Numbered from the stretch's first letter, positions 44,943 to 54,821 are shown. The stretch: 59,734 bases of DNA from Lachnospiraceae bacterium AD3010 (GCA_000622025.1 JHWU01000022.1:1-59734), one strand, 5' to 3'. Numbers and translations are program-made. Notes: generated by a model from the letters alone, not told the origin.

Positions 44943-45812
44943 TCAGCCCTTGACTCCGCCCAGGGTAACTCCTCCAACGATTGATTTGGAGAGTACCAGA
45001 TAGACCACTATAACCGGGAATATGGAAAAGGCTATCATCGCATAAACCTGACCCATATCAAACTTCAGCCAGTCAGCGGAACGAAGCTGTGCAATGAGAA
45101 TGGGAAGGGTTTTCTTTGTATCTGTATGCAGCACCAGTGCCGGTACGAAATAGTTATTCCAGCTAAATACAAAACTAAATATGGCCTGCACAGCAAGCGC
45201 CGGCTTCATAAGAGGCATGACTATCTGATTAAAGGTCCTGAATTCTCCCGCTCCGTCTATACGTGCTGCCTCCACAAGGGACAGCGGCAGTGTCGAATCC
45301 ATATACTGCTTCATATAAAAGAATACCGCAGGGGTTGCCACAGACGGTACAATCAGCGGAATGAAGCTGTCATCGAGTCCCATATTTCCGATCAGCTGCA
45401 GGAATCCGAGAGCCGTGATCTGCGTTGGGATCATCATTATCATAAGGATAAAGGTGAACATAAATCTCCTCAGCTTAAAATCATAGGTATGTATCGCATA
45501 AGCGGTCATAGCCGAGAAATAGGTGCTGAGCGCCGCAGAGCTAAGGGCTATGATAAAGGAGTTCAGCATACCGTAAAGAACGGGCTGGGTGCCATGTATC
45601 ATACTATTAAGATTCTCAAGGAGGAAGGTACTGGGCAGTGCGGAAAAGCCCCTTTTCAGCTCCGAATTCGATCTTGTCGCGTTGATAAAAAGTACATAGA
45701 ACCAGAAAAGACAGAGTAAGGTCACGAGGATCAGAACAACGTATGCCAGCGCTCTTCTTGCCTGTAGGGATATACCCCCTTCCTTTTGTCCGGCCATTTT
45801 GCTTTCAGTCAT
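44943..45812 (-). CDS. Carbohydrate ABC transporter permease (MalG type)
   Basis: The 289-residue inner-membrane protein has six membrane segments and the cytoplasmic EAA-type loop V-E-A-A-R-I-D-G-A-G-E-F (about 179), which docks on the ATPase. It pairs with the MalF-type permease 14 bp upstream. The importer handles an oligosaccharide or sugar alcohol; specificity cannot be read. No ATPase gene is in the operon, so a shared MsmK-like ATPase elsewhere is likely. ATG follows GGAGGTGAGAAG. Confidence 0.93.
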   Translation of the reverse strand: MTESKMAGQKEGGISLQARRALAYVVLILVTLLCLFWFYVLFINATRSNSELKRGFSALPSTFLLENLNSMIHGTQPVLYGMLNSFIIALSSAALSTYFSAMTAYAIHTYDFKLRRFMFTFILMIMMIPTQITALGFLQLIGNMGLDDSFIPLIVPSVATPAVFFYMKQYMDSTLPLSLVEAARIDGAGEFRTFNQIVMPLMKPALAVQAIFSFVFSWNNYFVPALVLHTDTKKTLPILIAQLRSADWLKFDMGQVYAMIAFSIFPVIVVYLVLSKSIVGGVTLGGVKG

Positions 45813-45826
45813 CTTCTCACCTCCTC

Positions 45827-46726
45827 TTATTCCCCGGAATTCGTAAACTTAAATACTATATAGCTTAAGATTCCGGTCACTATGATCATAAATACGGAAA
45901 GTGCTCCGCCGAGACCGTAGTTCTTATTATAAAGATGCTTATTCAGATACATGATAAGTGTCATGGAGGAACGTACCGGATCTCCGCTTCCGTTTGTAAG
46001 TATCTGAGGCACATCAAAGAGCTGAAGTCCGCCGATAAGGGAGGTTACCATAACATAGATAAGTATGGGCTTCAGCAGCGGAAGGGTTACTTTATAGAAT
46101 ATCTGAGTGGCTGTGGCGCCGTCGACCTGGGCTGCCTCAAATAAGGCCGGATCAATCCCCAGCATACCAGCCATCAGAAGTATGGTTGTATTTCCGAACC
46201 ACATAACACAGTTCATAAATGCTATAAGTCCCCGCACCGACCAGACGTGTGACATAAACTGATATGGTGCGGAAATGATCCCCATCTGCATAAGGATGGA
46301 ATTAATGGGACCGCCGTCAGCAAAAAGCGTAAAGAAAAGCATTGAGAAGGCGGAGGCCATTATAAGATTGGGAAGGTAGATAACGGTTTTGAAAAAAGTC
46401 TGGAACCTGAGCCTGAGAGAAGGGTCCGTAAACCACGCACCAAGAACCAGAGATATTATGATCTGGGGTACAAAGCACATCACCCATATGATCATGGTAT
46501 TCGCAAAATAAGTGGGCAGATCACCATTGGTAATTATAGTCACATAATTCTCAAGGCCTACAAAATTCGGTCCTATCTGCATAAGTCCCGAACGATAGTT
46601 TTCAAAAAACGAATTGTAAATCGTTGATACAAGGGGTATCAGCTGGAAAACAAGAAAAACAACAATAAAAGGAATGAGGAAGATATAACCCCACTTATTA
46701 TAGCTTACTACTCTGCTCTTTTTCAT
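45827..46726 (-). CDS. Carbohydrate ABC transporter permease (MalF type)
   Basis: The 299-residue protein has six membrane segments and the EAA-type loop F-E-A-A-Q-V-D-G-A-T-A-T-Q (about 190). It is the partner of the next gene in a MalFG-like channel. It is separated from the binding-protein gene by 72 bp containing a strong hairpin. Confidence 0.93.
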   Translation of the reverse strand: MKKSRVVSYNKWGYIFLIPFIVVFLVFQLIPLVSTIYNSFFENYRSGLMQIGPNFVGLENYVTIITNGDLPTYFANTMIIWVMCFVPQIIISLVLGAWFTDPSLRLRFQTFFKTVIYLPNLIMASAFSMLFFTLFADGGPINSILMQMGIISAPYQFMSHVWSVRGLIAFMNCVMWFGNTTILLMAGMLGIDPALFEAAQVDGATATQIFYKVTLPLLKPILIYVMVTSLIGGLQLFDVPQILTNGSGDPVRSSMTLIMYLNKHLYNKNYGLGGALSVFMIIVTGILSYIVFKFTNSGE

Positions 46727-46749
46727 GAGCCTGTCCTTTCTATCCGGAT

Positions 46750-46778
46750 ACAGGGCGCGAAGCTTATACGCGCCCTGT
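46750..46778. other. GC-rich hairpin between binding-protein and permease genes
   Basis: ACAGGGCGCG and CGCGCCCTGT form a perfect 10-bp stem around AAGCTTATA. There is no T run after it on either strand, so it is more likely to protect the upstream mRNA end or cause partial readthrough than to stop transcription fully. Confidence 0.7.
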
Positions 46779-46798
46779 AAAATACCATCTTTCTTATA

Positions 46799-48139
46799 TT
46801 ACTTTGCAAGCTCGGGATACTTCTCTCCTATAGCCTTGGTAAACTGGGCATACGCTTCATCATAGCTTGCATTACCCTCAAAATAGTTTCTCATAGCCCT
46901 CTGGAGCTCTTCGTTACAGCCCTGATCATATGCGCTCTGGTTTGAAAGATCGCACTTTTCTGCACCGGCACAGAACATAGGAAGAGGATTCTGACCTCCG
47001 AGAACAGGAAACGCGAAGGAATCGTCAGATGCGGCCTTTTCCATAGCCGGCTTATTATTAACGAAATCGCTGTCCTTTTTAACTATGTCAAGCATTATCT
47101 CTTCATTACAGGTGAGCTGCTTCATTATATCACATACAAGGCTCTTATTGTCTGTTCCTGCACAGCCGCAGATCCAGGTACCGCCCCAGAAGAAGCCCTG
47201 AGGTCCCTCAGTCGCTCCCCATCCGCCTGCATTCGCGATAGAGCCTGCCTCATCGGCAGCCATGGAGAAATTGATGAGCCAGGCGGGTCCGAAGTAGCAG
47301 AATACCTTTCCGTCGGGATAGAAGCCCGCACTCCAGTCAGGACTCCAGAGGTCTGCAGAGGTGGTCTCCCCGGCATCCATCATTTTCTTGGAAAGATCGA
47401 TCCACTTCTGAATACTGTCATCAAGCACAACCTTTCCATCCTGTACCCACTTTCCGGAAACATTATTGGAAAATACACGGTAAGCATCATTCGTGGTAGC
47501 CGTCATATTATAACCGGCATCTTTCATCTTCTCCGCAGTCTTCTCGAAGCTGTCCCAGTCGGCAACCGCCTTCTGAACCTCGGAAGGCTCATCTGAACCG
47601 AGAACCTCTTTTGCCGCTTCCCTGTTGTAGATAAGTACGCCGGGGCAGCCCTGCCAGGATGTCCCCTTAAGTACTCCCTTTGAATCTGTCATAACGTCCT
47701 GGGTATATTTGTACTGGTTCTTGAGGTCATCATCCGTAAGGCCCAGATCCTTTACCGAAAGAGTATAGTCAGTGTCCACATATTTAAGAGCATAGTCAGC
47801 CTCAACAAGGAACATATCGATCTTGTCATCCGCAGCAGCCTTGTCCTGATTCAGAAGAGTCTCATCCAGATGATTCTGATAAGCGTTATCCTGGTTAGGA
47901 GTGATGTTCCACTTTACGGTAACATCATTGATCTTTCCGGTGGTGGCATCAATCTCTTCATATCCAGGATAATGATCCGTAACCCTGGACTTGAACTCCT
48001 CATTCCAGGCATAGATATTTAAAACCTTTCCTCCGTCTGTAGCCTTTCCTGCACCGGTGCTTCCTCCCTTTCCGCATCCTGCCAGCATTCCTGCTGCCAT
48101 TGTTAATGAAAGTAATGCAACCATCAACTTTCTCTTCAT
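46799..48139 (-). CDS. Extracellular sugar-binding lipoprotein (SBP family 1)
   Basis: The 446-residue protein has a lipoprotein signal M-K-R-K-L-M-V-A-L ending at lipobox M-L-A-G-C (Cys 22), then a Gly/Ser-rich spacer and a cluster-D/F binding fold rich in Trp and Asp (W-G-A-T-E-G-P-Q-G-F-F-W-G-G near 310). It delivers an oligosaccharide to the MalFG-type permeases encoded next to it. The LacI regulator gene lies 89 bp upstream in the same direction. Confidence 0.92.
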   Translation of the reverse strand: MKRKLMVALLSLTMAAGMLAGCGKGGSTGAGKATDGGKVLNIYAWNEEFKSRVTDHYPGYEEIDATTGKINDVTVKWNITPNQDNAYQNHLDETLLNQDKAAADDKIDMFLVEADYALKYVDTDYTLSVKDLGLTDDDLKNQYKYTQDVMTDSKGVLKGTSWQGCPGVLIYNREAAKEVLGSDEPSEVQKAVADWDSFEKTAEKMKDAGYNMTATTNDAYRVFSNNVSGKWVQDGKVVLDDSIQKWIDLSKKMMDAGETTSADLWSPDWSAGFYPDGKVFCYFGPAWLINFSMAADEAGSIANAGGWGATEGPQGFFWGGTWICGCAGTDNKSLVCDIMKQLTCNEEIMLDIVKKDSDFVNNKPAMEKAASDDSFAFPVLGGQNPLPMFCAGAEKCDLSNQSAYDQGCNEELQRAMRNYFEGNASYDEAYAQFTKAIGEKYPELAK

Positions 48140-48228
48140 AACCGTTCTACCTCCCTGTTATCCATTTTGCTTTTTAATGATGATCTTTCATAATATATTT
48201 AAAACAGCCGTCCACTGTCCTAAATCCG

Positions 48229-49254
48229 TTATGGCGGTTTTCCAACCGTTCCTCCGGCTTCCAGCTTTCCCTCTATTATCACCTGTTCAACAACGGCAGC
48301 CTTCGGATTGTTAATCATATCTATAAGCTTTTCCGCTGCTGTCCTTCCGATCCTCTCGGTATCCTGAGCCACAGTAGTAAGCCTGGGTATGACCCTTGAA
48401 GCGATCTCCGTACCGTCGTATCCCGCGATGGAAATATCCTCGGGTATCCTTACACCCCTTTCACTCAGTGCATTTATCCCTCCAAAAGCGGATATATCAT
48501 CAGGATAGAGTATGCAGGTTGGCGGCTCCGGAAGGGACAAAAGCTTTATCGTTGCCCTGTAGGCCTCCTCGGAATCCCTGTAGGGTGCAGCCAAAACATA
48601 CTCATCCGGAACGGTAAGGCCTAAGTCCTGCATGGTTCTGTAATAGCTCGCAAGCCTTGCCTGTGTTACAGATGATTCCAGACCGTGTATATAGGCTATC
48701 TTCCGGTGTCCCATCCTGTAGCTGTAGTTCACCAGATCCCTCATCCCTCTGGCATTGTCCGATACTATGGCGATCCTGTTGTAGAAAATGTGGTCTATGG
48801 TGACAACGGGGATGCTGCTGTTTATAAGCTCATCCACCTGGGGATCAAAGAAATCCACACAGGCTATCACAACTCCGTCAAAGCCTCTGTACACCGTATG
48901 GGCAAGATAGGTCATATTATCCGGTCTGGTCTTGTCGGCATTGATAAAGGTGATGTCATAACCTTTTTTCTCAGCACATCTCTTAAAGCTGTCAAGGACG
49001 TGGGAAAAATAATCGTGGGTAAGACCACTGTTCGCCTCATCTACGAACAGTACCCCGATATTGTTCGTCCTTCTGGTCTTCAATGCCTGGGCGGCAGCAT
49101 TTGGATGATATCCTAGCTGCTCTGCTACTTTTCTGATATTCTCCTTTGTATCCTGACCTATGTCGCTGTGATCATTTAATGCCTTGGATACAGTTGCTAT
49201 CGAAACTCCACAGGCCTTTGAAATATCTTTTAAGGAAACGCTGTTTCTCGACAT
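48229..49254 (-). CDS. LacI-family transcriptional regulator
   Basis: Starting at ATG 49254 (AGGGGAAAG before it), the 341-residue protein has an N-terminal LacI helix-turn-helix (V-S-L-K-D-I-S-K-A-C-G-V-S-I-A-T-V-S-K-A), the hinge helix with Q-A-L-K-T-R-R-T-N-N, and a periplasmic-binding-like effector domain. It is the first gene of the sugar importer group and probably represses it until the sugar is present. A palindromic AAACGTTT operator lies about 95 bp upstream. Confidence 0.92.
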   Translation of the reverse strand: MSRNSVSLKDISKACGVSIATVSKALNDHSDIGQDTKENIRKVAEQLGYHPNAAAQALKTRRTNNIGVLFVDEANSGLTHDYFSHVLDSFKRCAEKKGYDITFINADKTRPDNMTYLAHTVYRGFDGVVIACVDFFDPQVDELINSSIPVVTIDHIFYNRIAIVSDNARGMRDLVNYSYRMGHRKIAYIHGLESSVTQARLASYYRTMQDLGLTVPDEYVLAAPYRDSEEAYRATIKLLSLPEPPTCILYPDDISAFGGINALSERGVRIPEDISIAGYDGTEIASRVIPRLTTVAQDTERIGRTAAEKLIDMINNPKAAVVEQVIIEGKLEAGGTVGKPP

Positions 49255-49348
49255 CTTTCCCCTGTCTTTCCACAAATATCCCGCCGATGCCCTTAATCGT
49301 TTTCGGCTTAAACTACCCTATTTGACCAATAATATCTAAACTAGCTTT

Positions 49349-49362
49349 CTTAAACGTTTTAG
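49349..49362. promoter_or_regulatory. LacI/GalR-type operator
   Basis: CTTAAACGTTTTAG is an almost perfect palindrome with the central ACGT typical of LacI/GalR-family operators. It lies about 95 bp upstream of the regulator start and suggests autoregulation. Confidence 0.6.
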
Positions 49363-49535
49363 TATGATAATAGTAATACTTTTTTTGATATTTTGCAATA
49401 CTATTTATGTGTCTTTTACTAAAAAAGTTATCAATTGTGGCTTTTCCGGGAAATATTGACGAAGATAAACCCGATCCCGGGATATGATTTTCGTGAGTTT
49501 AAGTAAGAGAAGGACTGTTTTTTCGAAAAATTACT

Positions 49536-49572
49536 TAAAAAAGATCCTTCACTCACGCTCAGGATCTTCATA
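49536..49572 (-). terminator. Terminator after the Hpt gene, built from a dispersed repeat
   Basis: On the minus strand AAGATCCT and AGGATCTT form an 8-bp stem around GAGCGTGAGTGA and are followed by TTTT. The loop and stem belong to the same family as the TTCGCTCAGGAT repeats at 31246 and 23871. Confidence 0.7.
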
Positions 49573-49579
49573 AAACACT

Positions 49580-49621
49580 GATACCCGACGATAAAGGGGA
49601 GAATTAAGGTCGTCGGGTATC
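49580..49621. repeat. Perfect 12-bp inverted repeat with 18-nt loop
   Basis: GATACCCGACGA (49580-49591) and TCGTCGGGTATC (49610-49621) are exact complements around TAAAGGGGAGAATTAAGG. No T run follows, so it is not a normal terminator. It lies in the 501-bp gap between the LacI and Hpt genes, next to the repeat-derived terminator. A plus-strand small RNA with an AGGGGAGAA loop is possible. Confidence 0.7.
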
Positions 49622-49755
49622 TGAAATATGAGGGTAGAAGTTGAAATTAACAACTCTTTTCAAAGTCTACCATCTTAAATTGATTCTGTCAATGAAAATC
49701 ACAATATTTTGTTATTCGTTAAAAGAAAAACCACTATATATTCCGTTTTACAGGC

Positions 49756-50364
49756 TCATTCTATATCCGGATATATCTCCCTGATCAGTTCTGCAGCTTC
49801 GTCGTACAAAAAATCATCTATATAGCCTGAAGCCTCCGTCAGTTTATTGCTTTGCGTGATCCTGAAGGGATAGCTTCTTAGCTTTAATACCAGTTCTTTT
49901 GACAGCTCATCATTATAGTCATCCAATGCATTGAGCAGTTCATCCGCAATCCTTCGTGCTTCTTCAGCGGAGATCTCGTCCGGTGGATGTATCTCTGTAT
50001 GTCCCGCTACAGGCTCAAGCTTTCCGACAAGTCCGGCATATTCCGACAGAGCGGATGCGGTCTTTCTTTCTATCGTGTCCGTATCGCTCTCTTTTGCAGC
50101 TTTTTCCAGTTCCTCAAACAACCGGCTGAGACTGTCCGCTCCTATCATTCTTGCGTTACTCTTTAAGGCATGTACGGTTAAACAATAGTTTTCATAGTCC
50201 TTTGCTTCATAGAACTCCTTTACTTTTGCGCTGTTCTTTTCGTGATTTCTATAGAAGCGCTGAACGGCTGAGATATATTTCTCCTTATTGCCGGTGAAAC
50301 CGATACCTGCGTCCGTATCAAGGCCTGCTTCTTTAAGCGTTACCAGATCATAATCCATTGCCAT
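49756..50364 (-). CDS. Hpt-domain phosphotransfer protein
   Basis: The ATG at 50364 follows GAGGGGG by 8 nt and gives 202 residues. Residues about 25-115 form an Hpt four-helix bundle with the phosphorylated His in V-H-A-L-K-S-N-A-R-M-I-G-A (about 64-76). The remaining ~85 residues are acidic and helical (D-D-Y-N-D-E-L-S-K-E-L, ending Y-D-E-A-A-E-L-I-R-E). It is divergent from the DUF3798 lipoprotein and hybrid kinase genes, 181 bp away, and is a natural phosphate acceptor from that kinase's receiver. Its promoter carries the direct-repeat site described separately. Confidence 0.88.
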   Translation of the reverse strand: MAMDYDLVTLKEAGLDTDAGIGFTGNKEKYISAVQRFYRNHEKNSAKVKEFYEAKDYENYCLTVHALKSNARMIGADSLSRLFEELEKAAKESDTDTIERKTASALSEYAGLVGKLEPVAGHTEIHPPDEISAEEARRIADELLNALDDYNDELSKELVLKLRSYPFRITQSNKLTEASGYIDDFLYDEAAELIREIYPDIE

Positions 50365-50417
50365 CAACAATCCCCCTCGTATATAAAACTGCGGATCCTT
50401 TTTCAGCTTTCGGATTA

Positions 50418-50486
50418 AGAATAGCAAATAATAAAACGAATCACATGGTGGCCGGGGTATTCGGTCATTTTTCGTGTCTATTCGGT
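50418..50486 (-). promoter_or_regulatory. LytTR-like direct-repeat activator site and -10 box for the Hpt gene (site 1)
   Basis: On the minus strand ACCGAATAG (50486-50478), a 12-nt spacer and ACCGAATAC (50465-50457) form a direct repeat with 21-bp period. After 33 bp comes TATTCT (50423-50418). Two more sites with the same spacing occur at 54753-54821 and 55382-55450. The site also lies next to the plus-strand promoter of the DUF3798 operon (TATAAT 50511). Confidence 0.7.
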
Positions 50487-50487
50487 G

Positions 50488-50516
50488 GATTAGGGAGAGA
50501 AATAATAACGTATAAT
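50488..50516 (+). promoter_or_regulatory. Promoter of the DUF3798/hybrid kinase operon
   Basis: TATAAT at 50511-50516 lies 30 bp upstream of the start. The region 17 bp before it (GATTAG) is a poor -35 and starts 1 bp after site 1, so the shared repeat may also activate this promoter. Confidence 0.5.
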
Positions 50517-50545
50517 CAATAAGATAAAGGCTCGGGGGAATGTGT

Positions 50546-51886
50546 ATGCATTATCTGAAGAGAAAAATAATATGTGCCCTTACAGCATCCGCAGTATTAG
50601 TGCTGCTTACTGCCTGCACAAAGGCAAAGGCCATTCCGGAAACAACAGATACCGGTGCCCAGGTCACCGAAGAAACTGAAAAAGGCATTTCTGATCCGGA
50701 GCCTTTACCTGATGAGGGAGAATCATCAGCGGATGCATTCCATATAGGTATAGTCACCGGTTCATTCTCACAGTCAGAGGATGACAGGCGCGGAGCAGAG
50801 ACTTTTCAAAAAAAATACGGCGCAGACAACGTAACGCTTGTGATCTATCCGGATAATTTCACAGAAGAGCCGGAAAATACCATACAGACCATCGTGAATC
50901 TGTCCGAGGATCCCCTGATGAAGGCTGTCATTGTCAATCAGGCTGTCGACGGTACAAGCGAGGCATTCCGGCGTATCCATGAAAAAAGACCCGACATCCT
51001 GTGCATTGCGGGTGAAGCCTACGAAGACCTTGCGGATATCGGGGAAACGGCTGATCTCGTGGTAAACTGTGATTTCATAAACCGCGGATATCTAATAATT
51101 CGCTCGGCACATGAGCTTGGGTGCGACACCTTTGTCCATATATCTTTTCCCCGTCATCTTTCATATGAGACGGTATCCAGACGGGTAGCCGTGATGCGGG
51201 CAGCTTGTGAAGAATTCGGTATTAGATTTGAGATGGAAGAAGCCCCTGATCCCATTACCGAAGCGGGAGTTCCCGGAGCCCAGTCTTATATCAGGGAGCA
51301 CTTTAACGAATGGCTGCAAAAATACGGTGACAGATCCGCGTATTTTTGCACAAATGACGCCCACACTGCACCTCTTATCAGCAAGCTTCTCACTAATGGC
51401 GGCTATTTTATTGAAGCGGATCTTCCTTCACCTCTTTTGGGATATCCGGAAGCGCTGGGACTGGATCTGACTTCAGCGGCAGGTGATCCTGAAAAGATAC
51501 TTAATACGGTAGAAACTGCAGTAGTGGAAAAGGGCGGCGCAGGAAGATTCGGCACCTGGGCTTATTCCTACGGATTTACTGCCTCCGCAGGACTTGCAGA
51601 GCATGCCAGGAATGTGATCTCAGGCAAAAGCAGTCTTACGGATGTAGATGATCTTTCACGGGCCTACGGGGTTTTCTCCCCCGGTGCAGACTGGAATGGC
51701 TCCAGATATTCAGATGCCGAGACGGGTGAAAGATCCGACAATATCATTCTTATATACCAGGACACATATATTCTCGGCAATCCGGGGTATTATCTCGGAT
51801 CTACAAAGATAGAAGTTCCGGAGGAGTATCGTGCCGTCAGTCATACAAAAGCAGAGGATAAGGAAACGACTGATGAAGAAGAATAG
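50546..51886 (+). CDS. DUF3798 family substrate-binding lipoprotein
   Basis: I prefer the ATG at 50546, 7 nt after GGGGG, over the one at 50540. The 446-residue product has a signal peptide with lipobox V-L-L-T-A-C (Cys about 24), an acidic linker, and a periplasmic-binding fold: [15 protein letters not shown] near residue 64 and Y-F-C-T-N-D-A-H near 266. DUF3798 proteins resemble sugar or signal-binding receptors but their ligands are not known to me. The downstream kinase overlaps its last codons, so the two probably work as receptor and sensor. No transporter genes accompany it. Confidence 0.85.
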   Translation: MHYLKRKIICALTASAVLVLLTACTKAKAIPETTDTGAQVTEETEKGISDPEPLPDEGESSADAFHIGIVTGSFSQSEDDRRGAETFQKKYGADNVTLVIYPDNFTEEPENTIQTIVNLSEDPLMKAVIVNQAVDGTSEAFRRIHEKRPDILCIAGEAYEDLADIGETADLVVNCDFINRGYLIIRSAHELGCDTFVHISFPRHLSYETVSRRVAVMRAACEEFGIRFEMEEAPDPITEAGVPGAQSYIREHFNEWLQKYGDRSAYFCTNDAHTAPLISKLLTNGGYFIEADLPSPLLGYPEALGLDLTSAAGDPEKILNTVETAVVEKGGAGRFGTWAYSYGFTASAGLAEHARNVISGKSSLTDVDDLSRAYGVFSPGADWNGSRYSDAETGERSDNIILIYQDTYILGNPGYYLGSTKIEVPEEYRAVSHTKAEDKETTDEEE

Positions 51887-54278
51887 AAGTGACTACCCCG
51901 AAGGACACAGACACAAAAAGCACAGAATGATCATACCTCTGATCCTTGTCTTCATCTTTATGGCCGTAATGGTGATCTATACATCCAGACTGATGTACAG
52001 CGTAGCAGTTTCCAATTCGGCTACAGTCATAGAAGACAGGATGCTCAATATCTCCTCCATGGTGGAAAACCATCTGAACACAGCGGAAAACGTGCTGCAT
52101 GTCACCGCCGATTCGGTATACCATATGATAGTAAGCGGCAGCACTCCCGCCCGTATACATGAATTCCTGGTAGAAGAAACAAATAACGTATCAGAACAGT
52201 TTGACGAAAACTACACCGGAATATACGGATATATTATGGGAAGGTATATGGACGGACTCAACTGGGAGCCGCCCGAGACCTATAATCCCAGGAGCCGCGG
52301 CTGGTACGTCTTTGCTATAACGAATAAAGGTGAGGTCACATTTGTTCCTCCTTATATAGATGCTCAGACAGGCGACCTGATCATATCCGTATGCAGAATG
52401 CTTCCCGATAAACAAAACGTCATATCACTTGATGTCCAGCTCAAAGGGATCCAGTCCATGGCGGACGAGCTGACACTGAACGGAAAAGGATATGGCTTTG
52501 TGGTAGACGAAACAGGACTTTTCATAGCTCACGGGAATAAGGATAAAACGGGGACCTATATTACAGATTCAGAGGGTGGAGAGGACTACCTTAATGCGAT
52601 AAAGTCTGTGGGCTCCGGAAGTTTCTCCTATGTATGTGATGGTGAAAAAAGCACTGTCTTCGTAAACAGCATAATGAATAACTGGTATGTCGTTATGGTA
52701 GTGAGCGACTCTGAGCTTCATGGAGAAGTACGGAGCCAGCTTGTCGTAAACATTATAATATGCAGCCTGATATTCCTTATGATAACAGCATTCTATGCAG
52801 TAGCCCACAGGAATGAGCAGCGCTACATGAAACGTGTAGAGGAAATGAAGCTTGAAGAGCAGAAGGCTTCATACGAAAAAAAGGTACTGAAACTCGAAAA
52901 GGACGCTGCCGATGCGTCAAACAAGGCAAAGAGCGATTTTCTCGCCAACATGTCCCATGAGATCAGAACACCCATGAACGCCATAATAGGAATGGATGAA
53001 ATGATACTCCGCACAAAGCCCTCCGATCCTGTAAGAAAATATGCGCTTGATATACAGAGCGCCGGAAAGACACTTCTGTCCATAATCAATGATATCCTTG
53101 ATCTTTCCAAGATTGAATCCGGCAGGATGGAGCTGATCCCTGTCGAATACAGGTTCTCATCTGTTATGAACGATGTCGTGAATATGACTATGAAAAAAGC
53201 TCAGGACAAGGGCCTGGCCTATACTATTACAGTCTCGGAGGATATACCTTCGGTGATGCTGGGTGATGAGATAAGGATACGCCAGATAATGCTGAACCTC
53301 ATAAACAACGCGATCAAATATACCGTTGAGGGGAGCGTGAACATTGACGTATCATATAAAACAGAAACAAATATGCTGCAGATAATAGTCTCCGATACGG
53401 GCATCGGCATAAAGGATGAGGATCTCGGAAGGCTTTTCGGTTCCTTCGAACGGCTTGATGAGGATAAAAACAGGGATATCGAAGGTACCGGACTTGGTCT
53501 CAATATTACAAGACGTCTTGTAAATATGATGGACGGTAAAATAGAGGTGCAGAGTAAATACGGCGAAGGTACTACATTTACCGCACTTGTTAAGCAGACT
53601 GTCGTTGACCGGAGCCCTGTGGGAGACTTTGCACAGAACCTCCTAAGGATGCAGGAGCATACGGAAGGATACAGGCCGTCTCTTACTGCCCCCGCTGCGC
53701 GTGTGCTCGTAGTCGATGATAATGACATGAACCTTGAGGTCATAGCCGGACTTCTCGAGGATACCAGGATCAGGGTCACGACAGCAGAATCAGGAAAGGA
53801 ATGTTTGGAGCTCCTCCAGGACGCCGCCTTTGATGTAATATTCCTTGACCAGATGATGCCCGGAATGTCAGGGGTAAAGACCCTTCAAGAGATGCGAAGC
53901 AGGCGTCTTGCAAACGATACGCCGGTTATAGCGCTCACAGCGGATGCTATCGTAGGTGCAAAGGATACTTATCTTAAAGAAGGTTTTACTGATTATCTAT
54001 CAAAACCCGTCATGTATGAGGCGCTTGAAAAGATACTTTTCAAATATATAGATAGAAGTAAGATACTGACATCGGAGCAGAAAGAAGCCGGGGAGGAGCA
54101 GAAGGATATGCCTCTCGTGCTTGTGATAAACAGTTCCTCGGAAAAGCTGAATGAGATAAAGGATATCCTTGCCGGCAGATACAAAGGGGTATTTGTGAAG
54201 AAAGAGGAGCAGGCACAGAAATTCCTTTCAAAGCACAAGGTGGAATTCATAATAAGAGACGGGGGACAGTCTGTCTAA
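51873..54278 (+). CDS. Hybrid histidine kinase with dCache-like sensor and receiver domain
   Basis: The ATG at 51873 overlaps the DUF3798 gene by 14 nt. The 801-residue protein has a membrane segment (about 20-42), an extracytoplasmic Cache-type sensor (about 45-300, with [14 protein letters not shown]), a second membrane segment, HisKA ([15 protein letters not shown]), HATPase (N-L-I-N-N-A-I-K-Y and D-T-G-I-G-I-K) and a receiver (V-V-D-D-N-D-M-N and phospho-Asp in F-L-D-Q-M-M-P-G). After the receiver an extra 60-70 residues ([15 protein letters not shown]) resemble the first half of a second receiver without a phosphorylation site. Phosphate would pass through its receiver to the Hpt protein encoded divergently. 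Confidence 0.92.
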   Translation: MKKNRSDYPEGHRHKKHRMIIPLILVFIFMAVMVIYTSRLMYSVAVSNSATVIEDRMLNISSMVENHLNTAENVLHVTADSVYHMIVSGSTPARIHEFLVEETNNVSEQFDENYTGIYGYIMGRYMDGLNWEPPETYNPRSRGWYVFAITNKGEVTFVPPYIDAQTGDLIISVCRMLPDKQNVISLDVQLKGIQSMADELTLNGKGYGFVVDETGLFIAHGNKDKTGTYITDSEGGEDYLNAIKSVGSGSFSYVCDGEKSTVFVNSIMNNWYVVMVVSDSELHGEVRSQLVVNIIICSLIFLMITAFYAVAHRNEQRYMKRVEEMKLEEQKASYEKKVLKLEKDAADASNKAKSDFLANMSHEIRTPMNAIIGMDEMILRTKPSDPVRKYALDIQSAGKTLLSIINDILDLSKIESGRMELIPVEYRFSSVMNDVVNMTMKKAQDKGLAYTITVSEDIPSVMLGDEIRIRQIMLNLINNAIKYTVEGSVNIDVSYKTETNMLQIIVSDTGIGIKDEDLGRLFGSFERLDEDKNRDIEGTGLGLNITRRLVNMMDGKIEVQSKYGEGTTFTALVKQTVVDRSPVGDFAQNLLRMQEHTEGYRPSLTAPAARVLVVDDNDMNLEVIAGLLEDTRIRVTTAESGKECLELLQDAAFDVIFLDQMMPGMSGVKTLQEMRSRRLANDTPVIALTADAIVGAKDTYLKEGFTDYLSKPVMYEALEKILFKYIDRSKILTSEQKEAGEEQKDMPLVLVINSSSEKLNEIKDILAGRYKGVFVKKEEQAQKFLSKHKVEFIIRDGGQSV

Positions 54279-54296
54279 AGCTGTCCCCCAGTTTTC
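54261..54296 (+). terminator. Terminator overlapping the kinase stop codon
   Basis: GGGGGACAG (54261-54269) pairs with CTGTCCCCC (54281-54289) around TCTGTCTAAAG, and AGTTTTCAT follows. The TAA stop of the kinase lies in the loop. Confidence 0.8.
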
Positions 54297-54321
54297 ATAT
54301 GTTATTTTCGGTTCCGAGAGT

Positions 54322-54654
54322 TCAATGCTTTACCTTATCCCACCATACGGGATATACGAGTCCCTGGGTCTGACCTGCAGCCTCAGCGGCTTTCAGTATC
54401 TCGATGTATTCCGCGTCGGAGCATATCTGATCCACGTTGCAGGCATCACAGTGCCACACATCCGAATGGGGTCCGTTCGGATCCACGTCCTGGGGACGGC
54501 TCATAGGCTTACCGCACTTGGGACAGGTTGCCTCATTTGCTCCGCCGAGTCCGCCCTGTGCCTTCGTCATCTCGTCATCGCTCAATGCCGTGTTCTGAGC
54601 TTTTGCACTGTCCTTGAATCTGCTTATAAATTCTGTGTAAATATTCTGTTCCAT
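54322..54654 (-). CDS. Double-Gly leader peptide with zinc-ribbon-like cargo (NHLM substrate candidate)
   Basis: The 110-residue product has a bacteriocin-type leader with A-L-S-D-D-E-M-T-K-A-Q-G-G (residues 23-35), a C39-peptidase cleavage site; a second L-G-G follows directly. The cargo has two paired Cys knuckles, C-P-K-C-G-K-P and H-C-D-A-C-N, about 24 residues apart, plus one more Cys, which is the pattern of a small zinc ribbon rather than of a bacteriocin. A Trp-Trp pair ends the chain. ATG follows AAAGGAG. The gene neighbours a membrane accessory protein and two exporters and has its own direct-repeat promoter, so it is the likely exported product. Confidence 0.75.
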   Translation of the reverse strand: MEQNIYTEFISRFKDSAKAQNTALSDDEMTKAQGGLGGANEATCPKCGKPMSRPQDVDPNGPHSDVWHCDACNVDQICSDAEYIEILKAAEAAGQTQGLVYPVWWDKVKH

Positions 54655-54752
54655 AGTTCTTCTCCTTTCAATTGATCTGATCTTTCAACCTGCTGTCATC
54701 AATAGCTTCACAAGTACTTGTCTTTGATCTTTGATCTTCTTCGTTCTGCTTA

Positions 54753-54821
54753 TATGTACGACAGATTCTTAAGTATTGTAAGCCTTTTTGCGCATTCGGT
54801 CGTTTTGTGTGTCTATCTGGT
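54753..54821 (-). promoter_or_regulatory. LytTR-like direct-repeat activator site and -10 box for the peptide gene (site 2)
   Basis: On the minus strand ACCAGATAG (54821-54813), 12 nt, ACCGAATGC (54800-54792), then 33 bp, then TACATA (54758-54753). It is the most diverged of the three sites but has identical spacing. The transcript would start about 90 bp before the peptide ATG. Confidence 0.6.

Noticed and set aside
46750-46778. Full terminator
   Set aside because: The stem is strong but no T run follows in either direction, so I list it only as a hairpin.
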